This document shows, piece by piece, positions 42,915 to 53,663 of a stretch of DNA of 64,000 bases. Positions within the stretch are counted from its first letter, which is position 1. Every line of letters starts with the position of its first letter. Under the pieces are notes generated by a model. The model saw nothing but the letters and a program-made list of their open reading frames with translations, had not been told where the DNA came from and did not search any database. A program made the position numbers and the translations under genes. The stretch is from assembly GCF_002327105.1 (NCBI RefSeq), contig NZ_CP023406.1:1798001-1862000 (forward strand), written 5' to 3'. Source of the DNA: Luteimonas chenhongjianii (GTDB lineage: Bacteria; Pseudomonadota; Gammaproteobacteria; Xanthomonadales; Xanthomonadaceae).

Positions 42915-42929
42915 GGGCGTTCGCCCGAA

Positions 42930-43412
42930 TCAGTAGGCGAAGGCCTGGCCGTTCTGCACCCGGACGTTGGAGCCTTCGCGCAGGCCGCTGACGTCGCTCT
43001 GGGTGAGCACGGCGGTGCGGCCATCCTGCATCCGTACATGCACGTTGTAGACGTTGCCGCCCTCCGTGCGGTTCTGGATCGCATTGCCGGCGACCGCGCC
43101 GCCAATCGCACCTGCGCCGATCGCAACGTTGCGGCGGCCCTCGCTGTCGGTGTTGCGACGTGCGAGTTCCTTGGCAGCGACCGCGCCCACGACGCCGCCG
43201 ATCAACGGGCCGGCGATATTGGGATTGCTGTTTCCGCGTACCGTTTCGATCCGGGTCACGGTGCCACAGTCGTAGCAGTTGGCAGGGCGCCCATAGCCGC
43301 TGTTGCCATACCCGCTGTTGCCATAACCGGATGAATATCCGGGGGAGGTGGCGCAGCCGGCGAGCGCGACGGATGCGGCGAGTACGGTGGTGGCAATCAG
43401 ACCAGTTTTCAT
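42930..43412 (-). CDS. glycine-zipper outer-membrane lipoprotein (SlyB-like)
   Basis: 160 aa. Lipobox A-L-A-G-C-A (acylated C20), then tandem Tyr/Gly/Ser units (GYGNS repeated), a Cys pair (NCYDCG), and a glycine-zipper 2TM region with GGVVGAVAAKE and G-A-I-G-G-A-V-A-G-N (alternating G-x3-G). Related to SlyB/Pal-like proteins that stabilise the outer membrane under stress. ATG 43410-43412. Confidence 0.85.
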   Translation of the reverse strand: MKTGLIATTVLAASVALAGCATSPGYSSGYGNSGYGNSGYGRPANCYDCGTVTRIETVRGNSNPNIAGPLIGGVVGAVAAKELARRNTDSEGRRNVAIGAGAIGGAVAGNAIQNRTEGGNVYNVHVRMQDGRTAVLTQSDVSGLREGSNVRVQNGQAFAY

Positions 43413-43734
43413 GGGGCTCTTCTCCGTGGCTGCAGGCGTTTGCGAGGTGGGCGGGCAACAGCCCGACGCTGCCCACGCTAGGCAGGCGCATGTGAATGCA
43501 GGGGCAACCCCTTTACTGGAAAGGATTACAGTGCCGGCGAGGGCAAGCGGCCGTTCAGTCGATTCGTCGATCTGCTCCAGCGACCGGTCGAGTCACGAGC
43601 CTATGAGATCGCCGGGTCGGCAGGAGAAAGGTCGATTCAGGGGCGGAGCTGAGGGCATGTCCCAGGCTTCCGGGCAGCCGCGCTGCGGACGTTGACGCGC
43701 GGTCCCCCGGTCCATCGCCCGTTAGAATGCGCAC
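43413..43734. other. 322-base intergenic region between divergent genes
   Basis: Lies between the starts of the glycine-zipper lipoprotein (minus) and tcdA (plus). I see no coding sequence. It must hold both promoters; a weak minus-strand candidate is TTGCCC (reverse of ~43504-43509), 17 bases, then TGCCTA, which I do not regard as proven. A small palindrome AGGGGCAACCCCT sits in the same place. Confidence 0.4.
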
Positions 43735-44538
43735 ATGGACGACAACGCGCGCGCGCGCTTTTCCGGTATCGAACGGCTCTACGGTCAGGGCAGCGTCACG
43801 CGCCTGCTGCAGTGCCACGTCGCCGTCGTGGGGCTCGGCGGCGTCGGCTCGTGGGTCGCCGAGGCGCTGGCACGCAGTGGCGTGGGCGCACTGACGCTGA
43901 TCGATGCGGACGACATCTGCGTCTCCAACACCAATCGGCAACTGCCGGCGCTGGAAGGCAATTACGGCCGCAACAAGGCCGAGGTCATGGCCGAGCGCGT
44001 GCGCGCGATCAACCCGGACATCGAGCTGCATGCGGTCCCGGCTTTCGTGACGCCAGGCAACCTCGCGGAGATGCTGGGCGGGGGCTTCGATCTGGTGATC
44101 GATGCCTGTGACAGTTTCCGCAGCAAGGTCGAGCTGATCGCCTGGTGTCGCCGCCGCAAGCTGCCGGTGATCACCGTCGGCGCCGCGGGCGGGCGCACCG
44201 ACCCGACCCTGGTGCGGGTGCGTGACCTGTCGCGCACCGAGCACGACGCGATGCTCGCGCTGATCCGCAAGAAGCTTCGCGCGGAATTCAATTTTCCGAA
44301 GACGCCCAAACGCTACTTCGGAGTCAGCGCGATCTATTCGCTGGAGAACGTGCGGTATCCGCAGGCGGACGGGAGCGTGTGCGGAATCAGGCCCCAGCTT
44401 GGACCCGACGCGGCCTTGAATCTGGACTGTGGCGGTGGGCTCGGCGCGGCGACCCACATTACGGGCGCCTTCGCGTTCGCGGCCGTGGGCCGCGCGCTCG
44501 AGTTGCTGCTCAAACCGGCGGCGGCCGCCGTCGCCTGA
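43735..44538 (+). CDS. tcdA: tRNA threonylcarbamoyladenosine dehydratase
   Basis: 267 aa, E1-like/ThiF fold enzyme (also CsdL, YgdL) that cyclises t6A37 to ct6A in ANN-decoding tRNAs with ATP. ATP-binding G-x-G-G-V-G-S at 33-38 (VVGLGGVGS), N-x-N-R-Q-L and DACDSFRSKVEL are family markers; a C-terminal hydrophobic segment (~240-258) is typical. No csdA/csdE partner is nearby. ATG 43735, four bases from the convergent TatD stop. Confidence 0.93.
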   Translation: MDDNARARFSGIERLYGQGSVTRLLQCHVAVVGLGGVGSWVAEALARSGVGALTLIDADDICVSNTNRQLPALEGNYGRNKAEVMAERVRAINPDIELHAVPAFVTPGNLAEMLGGGFDLVIDACDSFRSKVELIAWCRRRKLPVITVGAAGGRTDPTLVRVRDLSRTEHDAMLALIRKKLRAEFNFPKTPKRYFGVSAIYSLENVRYPQADGSVCGIRPQLGPDAALNLDCGGGLGAATHITGAFAFAAVGRALELLLKPAAAAVA

Positions 44539-44541
44539 CGG

Positions 44542-45303
44542 TCAGGCGATCGAGAACAGCGCCTTGGCGTTCCGCGTCGTCTGCGCGGCGACCTCGTCAG
44601 GGCTCATGCCACGCAGTTGCGCCACCACATCACGCACTCGTATGAGCCGCGCAGGCTCGTTGCGCTGGCCCCGGTGGTCACTGTCGGGCTGGTCTGGCGC
44701 ATCGGTTTCGAGCAGCAACTGCTCGATCGGGATCACCGCCGCGACGCGGTGCAGGCGCCGGGCGCGATCGTAGGTCAGTGGGCCGCCGAGACCGATCATG
44801 AATCCGATTTTCCACAGCTGTTGCGCCTGCTCGGGGCTGCCGCCAAAGCTGTGAACGACGCCGTGCAGCCCGTCGAAGCGCCGCAGCAGCGCGATCGTCT
44901 CCTCCACGGCGTGGCGCGCATGCACGATCACCGGCAGGTCGTGTGCATGCGCCAGCTGCAGCTGCCCCTCGAAGTAACGCCGCTGCGTGTCCCGGTCCAG
45001 ACCCTCGACGAAATGGTCAAGTCCGCATTCGCCGACAGCCACCGGGCGCTCGTGCTCGATCCACGTACCGAGTGCTTCCAGGTGTTCTGGCCGGTGATGC
45101 TCGAGAAACGTCGGATGCAGGCCATAGGCCGCATGCAGGCCGGGAGCGCTCGCGCAGACATCGCGCAGCTCTGGCCACGCCGCCGCGTGGGTCGCCGGCA
45201 CCACCTGATGCATTACGCCTGCCGTTCGCGCGCGCGCGATCACGTCCTGCCGGTCCGGGTCGAACTCGCCCGCGTCGAGGTGGCAGTGGCTGTCGATCAG
45301 CAT
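44542..45303 (-). CDS. TatD-family metal-dependent nuclease
   Basis: 253 aa TIM-barrel hydrolase. Metal ligands are H6 and H8 in DSHCHLD, the Glu in V-G-E-C-G-L-D, H-A-R-H and VHSFGG, and the Asp in LLETDAPDQP. Family members act as 3'-5' DNA/RNA exonucleases in repair or apoptosis-like processes; YjjV and YcfH are alternatives to TatD and I do not choose among them. ATG 45301-45303. The small DUF6116-like gene precedes it by 8 bases. Confidence 0.93.
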   Translation of the reverse strand: MLIDSHCHLDAGEFDPDRQDVIARARTAGVMHQVVPATHAAAWPELRDVCASAPGLHAAYGLHPTFLEHHRPEHLEALGTWIEHERPVAVGECGLDHFVEGLDRDTQRRYFEGQLQLAHAHDLPVIVHARHAVEETIALLRRFDGLHGVVHSFGGSPEQAQQLWKIGFMIGLGGPLTYDRARRLHRVAAVIPIEQLLLETDAPDQPDSDHRGQRNEPARLIRVRDVVAQLRGMSPDEVAAQTTRNAKALFSIA

Positions 45304-45311
45304 CCCGACAT

Positions 45312-45557
45312 TCAGGACCTGCGCGCCTCGCCATCGATCGGCGGTCGCGGTGATGGCGCGTTGCGGTCGGGCTTCGGAGCACGCTTGCGTTTGGCCAGCA
45401 CCATCGTCACCACCCCGAGGAGCACCTCGTCGATCAGCGGCAGCGGATCGGGGATGAGCAGATTGATGAAGAACAGCACGCCGGCCACGATGAAGAGGCG
45501 GGGGTAGCTCAGCCGCGACAGCCAGGCGACGAGCGGGACAGACAATGGATTCGGCAT
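45312..45557 (-). CDS. small membrane protein (DUF6116-like)
   Basis: 81 aa, one or two hydrophobic segments (WLSRLSYPRLFIVAGVLFFINLLIPDP, then LIDEVLLGVVTMVLAKRKR) followed by a basic Pro-rich tail. The P-D-P-L-P-L-I-D-E segment matches DUF6116 proteins of Xanthomonadaceae as I recall them. Function unknown. ATG 45555-45557 is preferred over an upstream start at 45599. Confidence 0.75.
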   Translation of the reverse strand: MPNPLSVPLVAWLSRLSYPRLFIVAGVLFFINLLIPDPLPLIDEVLLGVVTMVLAKRKRAPKPDRNAPSPRPPIDGEARRS

Positions 45558-45724
45558 GGAAGCCTCCGGGCGAACGCGTGCTGGGGCGAAGTGCTGCACG
45601 ACGCTAGCACGACACCTCTTAGCGGATCGTCAGGTCCGGGTAACGCGTTCGGGGCCCTGTTCAGCGTTCGGGTGGTGCAATCGGCTCCACGAACAAAGGC
45701 CCGCGTGGTCTAAGGAGAGAGCCG

Positions 45725-46519
45725 ATGAAAGGCAATACGATCGCAATCGCACTGGCGTCACTGCTCGTTGGCGGCGTCGCCGTTGGCGCGTACCACAACA
45801 GCCGCGAGGTGGTGGCTCCTATCGCGGGGACCGCAGATGACGATGCGCGTGGCACCGATGCCGCGGCGCAGGCGCGCGACACGCTGGACTTCGCCGATGT
45901 GGTGGACGTCCGCCCGATCACCGAAACCGGGCAGCTCTACGCAACGGTCCTGGGCAGCGAGCCGATCCGCGAGACGGTGACCAGCAGCGCGCCGCGCGAG
46001 GTCTGCGAGGACGTGGTGGTGCAGGAACGCCTCCCCGAGCGCGATGGCAATGTCGGCGGCACGGTGGCCGGTGCACTGATCGGTGGTCTGGTCGGCAACC
46101 AGGTCGGCGGCGGCAACGGCCGCAAGCTCGCCACGGCGGCCGGTGCGACCGCCGGTGGCTTCATCGGCAATCGCGTCGATCGCAACCACGTCGGCGGCCG
46201 GGTGGTCGAGCGCGTCGATCGCCAGTGCCGCACGGTCCAGGATTCCTCGCAGTCCTCGCGTGTGGTCGCCTACAACGTGAGCTATCGCAATCCCGACGGC
46301 ACCACCGGTTCCATGCGTACCGACGCCAAGCCGGGCAACCGCATCCTGCTCGGCGACGAACAGCGCACGGTCGGTTACGACGTCACCTACGTCTATGACG
46401 GCACCGAGCGCACCGTGCGGATGGACGAACGTCCGGAGGATCGCCTGCCGGTCATCAATGGCCGCGTCATGACGGCCACGCTCGACAGCGAGACCGAGAC
46501 CGAGACCGTTCGCCAGTAG
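45725..46519 (+). CDS. glycine-zipper 2TM domain protein
   Basis: 264 aa with a signal anchor or uncleaved signal (residues 4-22), a glycine zipper at ~110-150 (GGTVAGALIGGLVGNQVGGGNG, then ATAGGFIGNRV), and a C-terminal beta region with repeated Y-x-V-x-Y patterns (YNVSYRNPDG, YDVTYVYDG). Similar proteins in Xanthomonadaceae are annotated UPF/glycine-zipper; envelope stress role is inference. An AAGGAGAG ribosome-binding site precedes ATG 45725 and a strong terminator follows. Confidence 0.85.
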   Translation: MKGNTIAIALASLLVGGVAVGAYHNSREVVAPIAGTADDDARGTDAAAQARDTLDFADVVDVRPITETGQLYATVLGSEPIRETVTSSAPREVCEDVVVQERLPERDGNVGGTVAGALIGGLVGNQVGGGNGRKLATAAGATAGGFIGNRVDRNHVGGRVVERVDRQCRTVQDSSQSSRVVAYNVSYRNPDGTTGSMRTDAKPGNRILLGDEQRTVGYDVTYVYDGTERTVRMDERPEDRLPVINGRVMTATLDSETETETVRQ

Positions 46520-46554
46520 GCCGCGTGGTTCTGCGAGTCGGGCGACATGCATCC

Positions 46555-46586
46555 AGAAGGGCCGGCGAACGCCGGCCCTTCTCTTT
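46555..46586 (+). terminator. intrinsic terminator after the glycine-zipper gene
   Basis: Perfect 12-bp stem (AGAAGGGCCGGC / GCCGGCCCTTCT) with GAAC loop and a short CTTT tail. It separates the gene from gcdH. Confidence 0.85.
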
Positions 46587-46666
46587 GTCCGGCCTCTCGG
46601 CGGACGCCGGGCACGCGATCGGGAGCGCCGATACAATCGGTCGCTACCCTCTGTAGACGATCCGCC

Positions 46667-47830
46667 ATGGCCCTGAATCCCTACGATCTGTTCGACGTGC
46701 GCGCGCTGCTCTCGGATGAGGAGCGCGCCGTGCGGGACACGGTCGCCCGCTTCACCGACGAACGGGTGCTGCCGATCATCGGCGACTGCTTCGACCAGGC
46801 ACGTTTCCCGGTCGAACTGATCCCCGAGATGGCCGGCCTCGGTCTGCTGGGGGCGACGCTGCCGGAGGCCTACGGCTGCGCGGGTCTGAACGCCGTGAGC
46901 TACGGGCTGATCTGCCAGGAACTCGAGCGTGGCGATTCCGGGCTGCGCAGCTTCGCCAGCGTGCAGTCCTCGCTGTGCATGTATCCGATCTTCGCCTACG
47001 GCAGCGAGGAACAGCGCCGCAGGTGGCTGCCGCAGATGGCTGCGGGCGAGGTCATCGGCTGCTTCGGGCTGACCGAGGCGCACGGCGGCTCCGACCCTGG
47101 GAACATGAAGACCCATGCGAAACGCGACGGCGACGACTGGGTGCTCAACGGCTCCAAGATGTGGATCACAAACGGCAATCTGGCCCACGTCGCGATCGTC
47201 TGGGCGCAGACCGAGGATGGCATCCAGGGATTTCTGATCGAAAAGGACTTCGCCGGTTTCACCGCGCAGGAGATCAAGCAGAAGATGAGCCTGCGTGCAT
47301 CGGTGACCAGCGCGCTGTTCTTCGACGGCGTGCGCGTGCCCGAGGCCAACCGCCTGCCCAACGTCAAGGGTCTGAAGGGACCGCTGGGCTGCCTCACCCA
47401 GGCCCGCTACGGCATCACCTGGGGGCCGATCGGCGCGGCCATCGCCTGTCTGGACGAGGCGCTGAACTACTCCAAGGAGCGCATCCTGTTCGGCCGCCCG
47501 GTCGCGGCCACTCAGAGCGCGCAGATCAAGATGGCCGACTGGGCCCGCCGCATCACCGGCGCGCAGCTGCTGTCGCTGCAGCTCGGCCGTCTGAAGGACG
47601 CCGGCAACATGCAGCCCACCCAGGTCTCGCTGGCCAAGTGGAACAACTGCCGCATGGCCATCGACATCGCGCGCGAGGCGCGCGACCTGCTCGGCGGCGC
47701 CGGCATCACCACCGAGCACTCGCCGATCCGCCACGCGCTCAACCTCGAGTCGGTGATCACCTACGAGGGCACCGAGACCGTGCACCAGCTGGTGGTCGGG
47801 CGGGAGCTGACCGGCATCAACGCGTTCTGA
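46667..47830 (+). CDS. gcdH: glutaryl-CoA dehydrogenase
   Basis: 387 aa acyl-CoA dehydrogenase with FAD. The substrate-binding Arg that distinguishes GCDH is in LERGDSGLRSFASVQSSL, catalytic Glu in I-T-Y-E-G-T near the C-terminus, and FAD/substrate motifs GCFGLTEAHGGSDPG and KMWITNG. It oxidises and decarboxylates glutaryl-CoA to crotonyl-CoA in lysine and tryptophan degradation, consistent with the ALDH7-type enzyme at the right edge. ATG 46667. GNAT and GST genes follow on the same strand. Confidence 0.94.
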   Translation: MALNPYDLFDVRALLSDEERAVRDTVARFTDERVLPIIGDCFDQARFPVELIPEMAGLGLLGATLPEAYGCAGLNAVSYGLICQELERGDSGLRSFASVQSSLCMYPIFAYGSEEQRRRWLPQMAAGEVIGCFGLTEAHGGSDPGNMKTHAKRDGDDWVLNGSKMWITNGNLAHVAIVWAQTEDGIQGFLIEKDFAGFTAQEIKQKMSLRASVTSALFFDGVRVPEANRLPNVKGLKGPLGCLTQARYGITWGPIGAAIACLDEALNYSKERILFGRPVAATQSAQIKMADWARRITGAQLLSLQLGRLKDAGNMQPTQVSLAKWNNCRMAIDIAREARDLLGGAGITTEHSPIRHALNLESVITYEGTETVHQLVVGRELTGINAF

Positions 47831-47885
47831 CCATCTTGGCCGCTCGCACCGGCGCGCGCGGCCTGCAGGGGAGGGGGATGTCGCC

Positions 47886-48440
47886 ATGGCCGATCCCGGT
47901 CCGAGGATCGAAACCGAACGCCTCGTGCTGCGGCTGCCGCGCATCGAGGATTTCGAGCGTTATGCAGAGCTGTTCGCCGATGCCGAGGCCAGCCGCCACA
48001 TCGGCGGCCAGCTGACGCGCGGCGCGGCCTGGCGGCGCTTCCTGCAGATGCCGGGCGCCTGGGCGCTGCAGGGCTTCGCGATGTTCTCGGTGGTGGAGAA
48101 GTCGAGCGGGCAGTGGCTCGGGCAGATCGGGCCATGGCGGCCGGAGGGCTGGCCGGGCAACGAGATCGGCTACGCTTTCCATCCCGCTGCCTGGGGGCAG
48201 GGCTACGCGCACGAATCCGCGCTCGCCGCGATCGACTGGGCCTTCGACACGCTGGAGTGGGACGAGATCATCCACTGCATCTCGCCGGCCAACCTGGCGT
48301 CGAAGAAGGTGGCGCAGCGGCTGGGCTCGCGCTTGCTCCGCCAGGGGTGCCTGCTGCCGCCGCCGGTCGACGGGGTGGAGGTCGAGCTGTGGGGGCAATC
48401 GCGCCAGCAGTGGCGCCGCAACCGGGGAGGGCGCGCATGA
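47886..48440 (+). CDS. RimJ/RimL-type GNAT acetyltransferase
   Basis: 184 aa. R-I-E-T-E-R-L-V-L-R-L at the N-terminus, then G-Y-A-F-H-P-A-A-W-G-Q-G-Y-A-H-E, the acetyl-CoA-binding loop of this subfamily, and N-L-A-S-K-K-V-A-Q-R-L-G. Acts on an N-terminal or amine group of unknown identity. The stop overlaps the GST start (ATGA), so the two are translationally coupled. Confidence 0.9.
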   Translation: MADPGPRIETERLVLRLPRIEDFERYAELFADAEASRHIGGQLTRGAAWRRFLQMPGAWALQGFAMFSVVEKSSGQWLGQIGPWRPEGWPGNEIGYAFHPAAWGQGYAHESALAAIDWAFDTLEWDEIIHCISPANLASKKVAQRLGSRLLRQGCLLPPPVDGVEVELWGQSRQQWRRNRGGRA

Positions 48441-49078
48441 ACACAATCCACGGCTATTCGCCGTCGGGCAACTGCCACAAGCTGCGCCTGCTGCTGGAGC
48501 AGTTGCCCCTGCCGTATCGCTGGATCGAGACCGACAGCAGCCGCGGCGCGACCCGCACACTCGAATATCTCGCGCTCAATCCGAACGGCAAGGTGCCACT
48601 GCTGGTGCGCGATGACGGCTCGGTGCTGGTGGAGTCGAACGCGATTCTGCACTACCTCGCCGAAGGCAGCGCATTCCTGCCCGACGATCCCTGGGCACGC
48701 GCGCAGGCGCTGTCGTGGATGTTCTTCGAGCAGTACAGCCACGAGCCGTACATCGCGGTGGCGCGCTTCATCTGCGGGTGGACGCCGCTGGATTCGCCGC
48801 GTCGCGCCGAGCTGCCGCGGCTGCGCGAGCGTGGCCACCAGGCGCTGGCGGTGATGGAGCGGCACCTGTCGCGGCATCCCTGGTTCACCGGTGCCGACTA
48901 CGGCATCGCCGACATCGCGCTGTTCGCCTATACCGGCGTGGCGGAGGACGGCGGCTTCGACCTGGCTGCGTATCGGGCGCTGCGCGACTGGCTGATCCGT
49001 GTGCGCACCACGCCCGGCTTCGTGCCGATGCCGCCTCCCGCGCCGGAGCATGCGGCGCTGATCGCCGCGTCGCACTGA
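48437..49078 (+). CDS. glutathione S-transferase family protein
   Basis: 213 aa, cytosolic GST fold: thioredoxin-like domain (1-80) with Y-S-P-S-G-N-C-H-K-L-R at the active-site loop, GSH-binding N-P-N-G-K-V-P-L-L and V-E-S-N-A-I-L, and an all-helical C-terminal domain (~90-205) with GADYGIADIALFAYT. The catalytic Ser/Cys is uncertain (S8, S10 or C13). Substrate unknown. Confidence 0.9.
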   Translation: MNTIHGYSPSGNCHKLRLLLEQLPLPYRWIETDSSRGATRTLEYLALNPNGKVPLLVRDDGSVLVESNAILHYLAEGSAFLPDDPWARAQALSWMFFEQYSHEPYIAVARFICGWTPLDSPRRAELPRLRERGHQALAVMERHLSRHPWFTGADYGIADIALFAYTGVAEDGGFDLAAYRALRDWLIRVRTTPGFVPMPPPAPEHAALIAASH

Positions 49079-49130
49079 GTCGGCTTCCCTTACCGCGGGC
49101 CGAGGCGGTCCGCCCCTGCGAAGGCACTGC

Positions 49131-51401
<2,271 letters not shown>

Positions 51402-51713
51402 GGATCGCGCGGACTTCCCGCAGTCCCGCGCCCGCATCAGCACTGGCGAACGCGGGGGCAGGATGTCGGCGGATGGCGGCGTGGATTGCTGCAAGGCGCC
51501 GGCTGGCGCAGGCAGCGAGCGGGGGCGTGGTCCCGGACGCGCCGAACGTCGCCGACGGCGAACCGGGTGCAAGACGTCCCCAGGCATTCCTTGCTCCGGT
51601 CTGCGGACCGTTCGCGCCAGCGCGGCAAAGGCGTCAACCGCGGGCACAGGTGTCCCATCGCGATCGAGCAGGGCAAGGGGGGGGGGGCGCCGCCTGACGA
51701 CGGCAGCGCGGGC
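51402..51713. other. 312-base intergenic region between convergent E1 and ygfZ, with a G11 run
   Basis: No supported gene. Reading frames here are short and antisense-like. The region contains 11 consecutive G residues at 51677-51687, the longest homopolymer I noticed in the window, 26 bases after the ygfZ stop on the opposite strand. Transcription termination signals for the two convergent genes would be expected here, but I see no classic hairpin with T-run. Confidence 0.55.
51677..51687. repeat. G11 homopolymer
   Basis: Eleven Gs in a row, in the gene-free gap downstream of ygfZ and the E1 gene. Slippage-prone by composition. Confidence 0.7.
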
Positions 51714-52571
51714 TCAGCGGCCGAGGCCGTCCAGCAGCGGAACCACGTGGACCTCGACCTCTCCGATCGCGAGCGGCGCGTCCGCACGTTCGAGGGGCAG
51801 CACCGCCAGCAGCGTGTCGGCCGCCGTGCTGACCACGCGACCCAGCCCCTGTCCGGCGCTGGTGACCTCGTCGCCTGGCGAGCCCCCCGTGCCCCGCAGC
51901 GCCACCAGTCCGCGCTTCACCTGTCCCAGGAAGTGCGTGCGTGCAACGATCTCCTGGCCGGGATAGCAGCCCTTGGCCACACTGAAGGCGTGCAGTCGCT
52001 CCAGCGACAGCTGTTGCGGTGTCCATTGTTCGCGCTGGCTCTCGTCCAGGCGTGGCAACCCATGGCCGATGTCGTATGCGCGCCAGCTCTCATGGATCTC
52101 CGGCTGCAGCGTCGCTCCCGCGGCATGGGGCTGCAGTGCCAGGGTCCTGGGATGCGTGGCCGTGCCCATGTCCAGCTCCAGGGTGTCGGCCGATTGCGCG
52201 CTCAGGGCCCCTTGGGCGGACGAGGGCGGCGCGAAGCGGCCCGCGACCTGCAGATCACTCCGGACTTCCATCGAAACCTTGCTGCGGAAGACGTAGCGTT
52301 GCAGCGATGCCGCCACTGCCGCTGTGTCGGCGTCCAGCACCAGCAGGTCGAGCCGCTCCGGGCCGCGCCGGATCACCGCAAACAGCGCGATCACGCGTCC
52401 TTTGGGGGTCAACCAGCCGCTCCACTGCCACTGTCCATCGACCAGTGCGGCCACGTCGCTCATGAATTGGGCTTGCGCGAATGCGATGCAGTCACGCCCC
52501 GAAAGCGTCAACACAGTAATGTCGGGGAGCACGCACATGGCGTCCGATCCGGATTGCGGCTTGTCTGACAT
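51714..52571 (-). CDS. ygfZ: folate-binding tRNA-modifying / Fe-S maintenance protein YgfZ
   Basis: 285 aa, GcvT-like fold. The signature K-G-C-Y-P-G-Q-E is complete in VAKGCYPGQEIVARTH. YgfZ supports Fe-S enzymes such as MiaB and succinate dehydrogenase through tetrahydrofolate. ATG at 52569-52571 is divergent from the sdh locus; the starts are 25 bases apart, so the promoters interleave. Confidence 0.92.
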   Translation of the reverse strand: MSDKPQSGSDAMCVLPDITVLTLSGRDCIAFAQAQFMSDVAALVDGQWQWSGWLTPKGRVIALFAVIRRGPERLDLLVLDADTAAVAASLQRYVFRSKVSMEVRSDLQVAGRFAPPSSAQGALSAQSADTLELDMGTATHPRTLALQPHAAGATLQPEIHESWRAYDIGHGLPRLDESQREQWTPQQLSLERLHAFSVAKGCYPGQEIVARTHFLGQVKRGLVALRGTGGSPGDEVTSAGQGLGRVVSTAADTLLAVLPLERADAPLAIGEVEVHVVPLLDGLGR

Positions 52572-52589
52572 GCGTATGGCAACTAAAAT
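52561..52589 (+). promoter_or_regulatory. promoter of the SDHAF4-like gene and sdh operon
   Basis: TTGTCT (52561-52566), exactly 17 bases, then TAAAAT (52584-52589). A start 6-8 bases downstream falls at about 52595-52597, at the ATG at 52597, so the transcript would have almost no leader. The -35 hexamer overlaps the start of ygfZ on the other strand. Confidence 0.55.
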
Positions 52590-52596
52590 TGAACGG

Positions 52597-52764
52597 ATGA
52601 CCAACCCCGACATCATAGGCGAGGAGACGCAGACGCCGTCGACGGTGCCTGCGGAAATGCCCGTTCCGGCATTGCCGCCCGCGCAGGAAATCGGGGGCCG
52701 CGATGGCCTCGAGCCTACGCGGTATGGCGACTGGGAAAAGAACGGTCGTTGTATCGATTTCTGA
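52597..52764 (+). CDS. SDHAF4-like succinate dehydrogenase assembly factor (DUF1674)
   Basis: 55 aa. The C-terminal R-D-G-L-E-P-T-R-Y-G-D-W-E-K-N-G-R-C-I-D-F is the hallmark of DUF1674, the bacterial counterpart of mitochondrial SDHAF4, which binds flavinylated SdhA and protects it before assembly. The first ~30 residues are Pro/Glu-rich and probably disordered. ATG 52597 is chosen; upstream ATGs at 52570 and 52576 would lie inside the predicted promoter. Located 80 bases before sdhC, so it begins the sdh locus. Confidence 0.85.
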   Translation: MTNPDIIGEETQTPSTVPAEMPVPALPPAQEIGGRDGLEPTRYGDWEKNGRCIDF

Positions 52765-52844
52765 TCCGTCACGTCGTGACTGGCGAGCGGTCCTGCAACA
52801 CCAGCCACGCGGCGAGACGCCGCCAGCGAGGAGAGTAGCCAGCG

Positions 52845-53240
52845 ATGGCAAACCGCAACCGTCCCCTGTCACCGTTCATGCTCGGCACGCTTTATCGCCT
52901 GCAGATCACGTCGGTCATGTCCCTGATGCACCGTGTCACCGGAATCGTCGCCTCCGTCGGCGCCTTCGGTCTGGCCTGGTGGCTGTTGGCCGTCGCCCGT
53001 GGCGGCGAAGCCTATGCCTCCGCATCGGATCTTCTGGCCTCGCCGCTGGGCATGTTCGCCCTGGCAGCATTTTCGCTGGCGCTGGTCTATCACCTGCTCA
53101 ACGGTATCCGTCACCTGCTGTGGGATATCGGCTGGGGCTTCGAACTTCCTGAGGTCTACCGCTCCGGCTATGCCGTGGTCGTGTTGACCTTCGTCTTGAC
53201 GGCGGCGATCTGGTTCGTCGCGCTGCGGGGTGGTGCATGA
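52845..53240 (+). CDS. sdhC: succinate dehydrogenase cytochrome b556 subunit
   Basis: 131 aa, three helices. Heme b ligand His is in LVYHLLNGIRHLLWD, and the N-terminal RPLSPFMLGTLYRLQITSVMS LMHRVTG region carries the quinone-binding Ser and Arg of the family. ATG 52845; its stop overlaps the sdhD start by 4 bases. Confidence 0.95.
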   Translation: MANRNRPLSPFMLGTLYRLQITSVMSLMHRVTGIVASVGAFGLAWWLLAVARGGEAYASASDLLASPLGMFALAAFSLALVYHLLNGIRHLLWDIGWGFELPEVYRSGYAVVVLTFVLTAAIWFVALRGGA

Positions 53241-53656
53241 GCGGAACCAAGACTCCGGACGACGTCGTGCGTCCGCGCGATTTCCGGACCCCCGTGGGCC
53301 GCGCCCGCGGCCTCGGCTCGGGCAAGACCGGTACCGGTCACTTCTGGTGGCTGCGGGTGACCTCGGTGGCGCTGATCCCGCTGTTCGCCTGGTTCATCGG
53401 CACCCTGGTGTCGCTGGTGGGCGCCGATCTCGCCACCGTGCAGGCCGTGCTCGCCCGGCCGTTCAACGCGATCACCTTCGCGCTGTTCGCCATCGCGACG
53501 TTCTGGCATTCCAAGCTCGGGCTGCAGGTGGTGATCGAGGATTACATCCACCAGCGCGGCCTGGAGATCACCCTCCAGCTCCTCGTCACTTTTGCCTGCG
53601 CCGCTGGCGCGCTCGCATCGCTGTACGCGATCGCACGCATCGCGCTGCTGGGCTGA
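53237..53656 (+). CDS. sdhD: succinate dehydrogenase hydrophobic membrane anchor subunit
   Basis: 139 aa, three helices (~45-65, ~75-97, ~110-135). [14 protein letters not shown] is typical of SdhD, with the quinone-site Asp-Tyr pair. The ~40-residue basic N-terminus ([20 protein letters not shown]) is characteristic. Overlaps sdhC by 4 bases. Confidence 0.94.
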   Translation: MSGTKTPDDVVRPRDFRTPVGRARGLGSGKTGTGHFWWLRVTSVALIPLFAWFIGTLVSLVGADLATVQAVLARPFNAITFALFAIATFWHSKLGLQVVIEDYIHQRGLEITLQLLVTFACAAGALASLYAIARIALLG

Positions 53657-53663
53657 GAACCAC

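Noticed and set aside
51402..51713. A short gene in the gap after the E1 gene
   Set aside because: All frames are Arg/Pro-rich without a start plus ribosome-binding site or recognisable segment, and the G11 run breaks the best of them.
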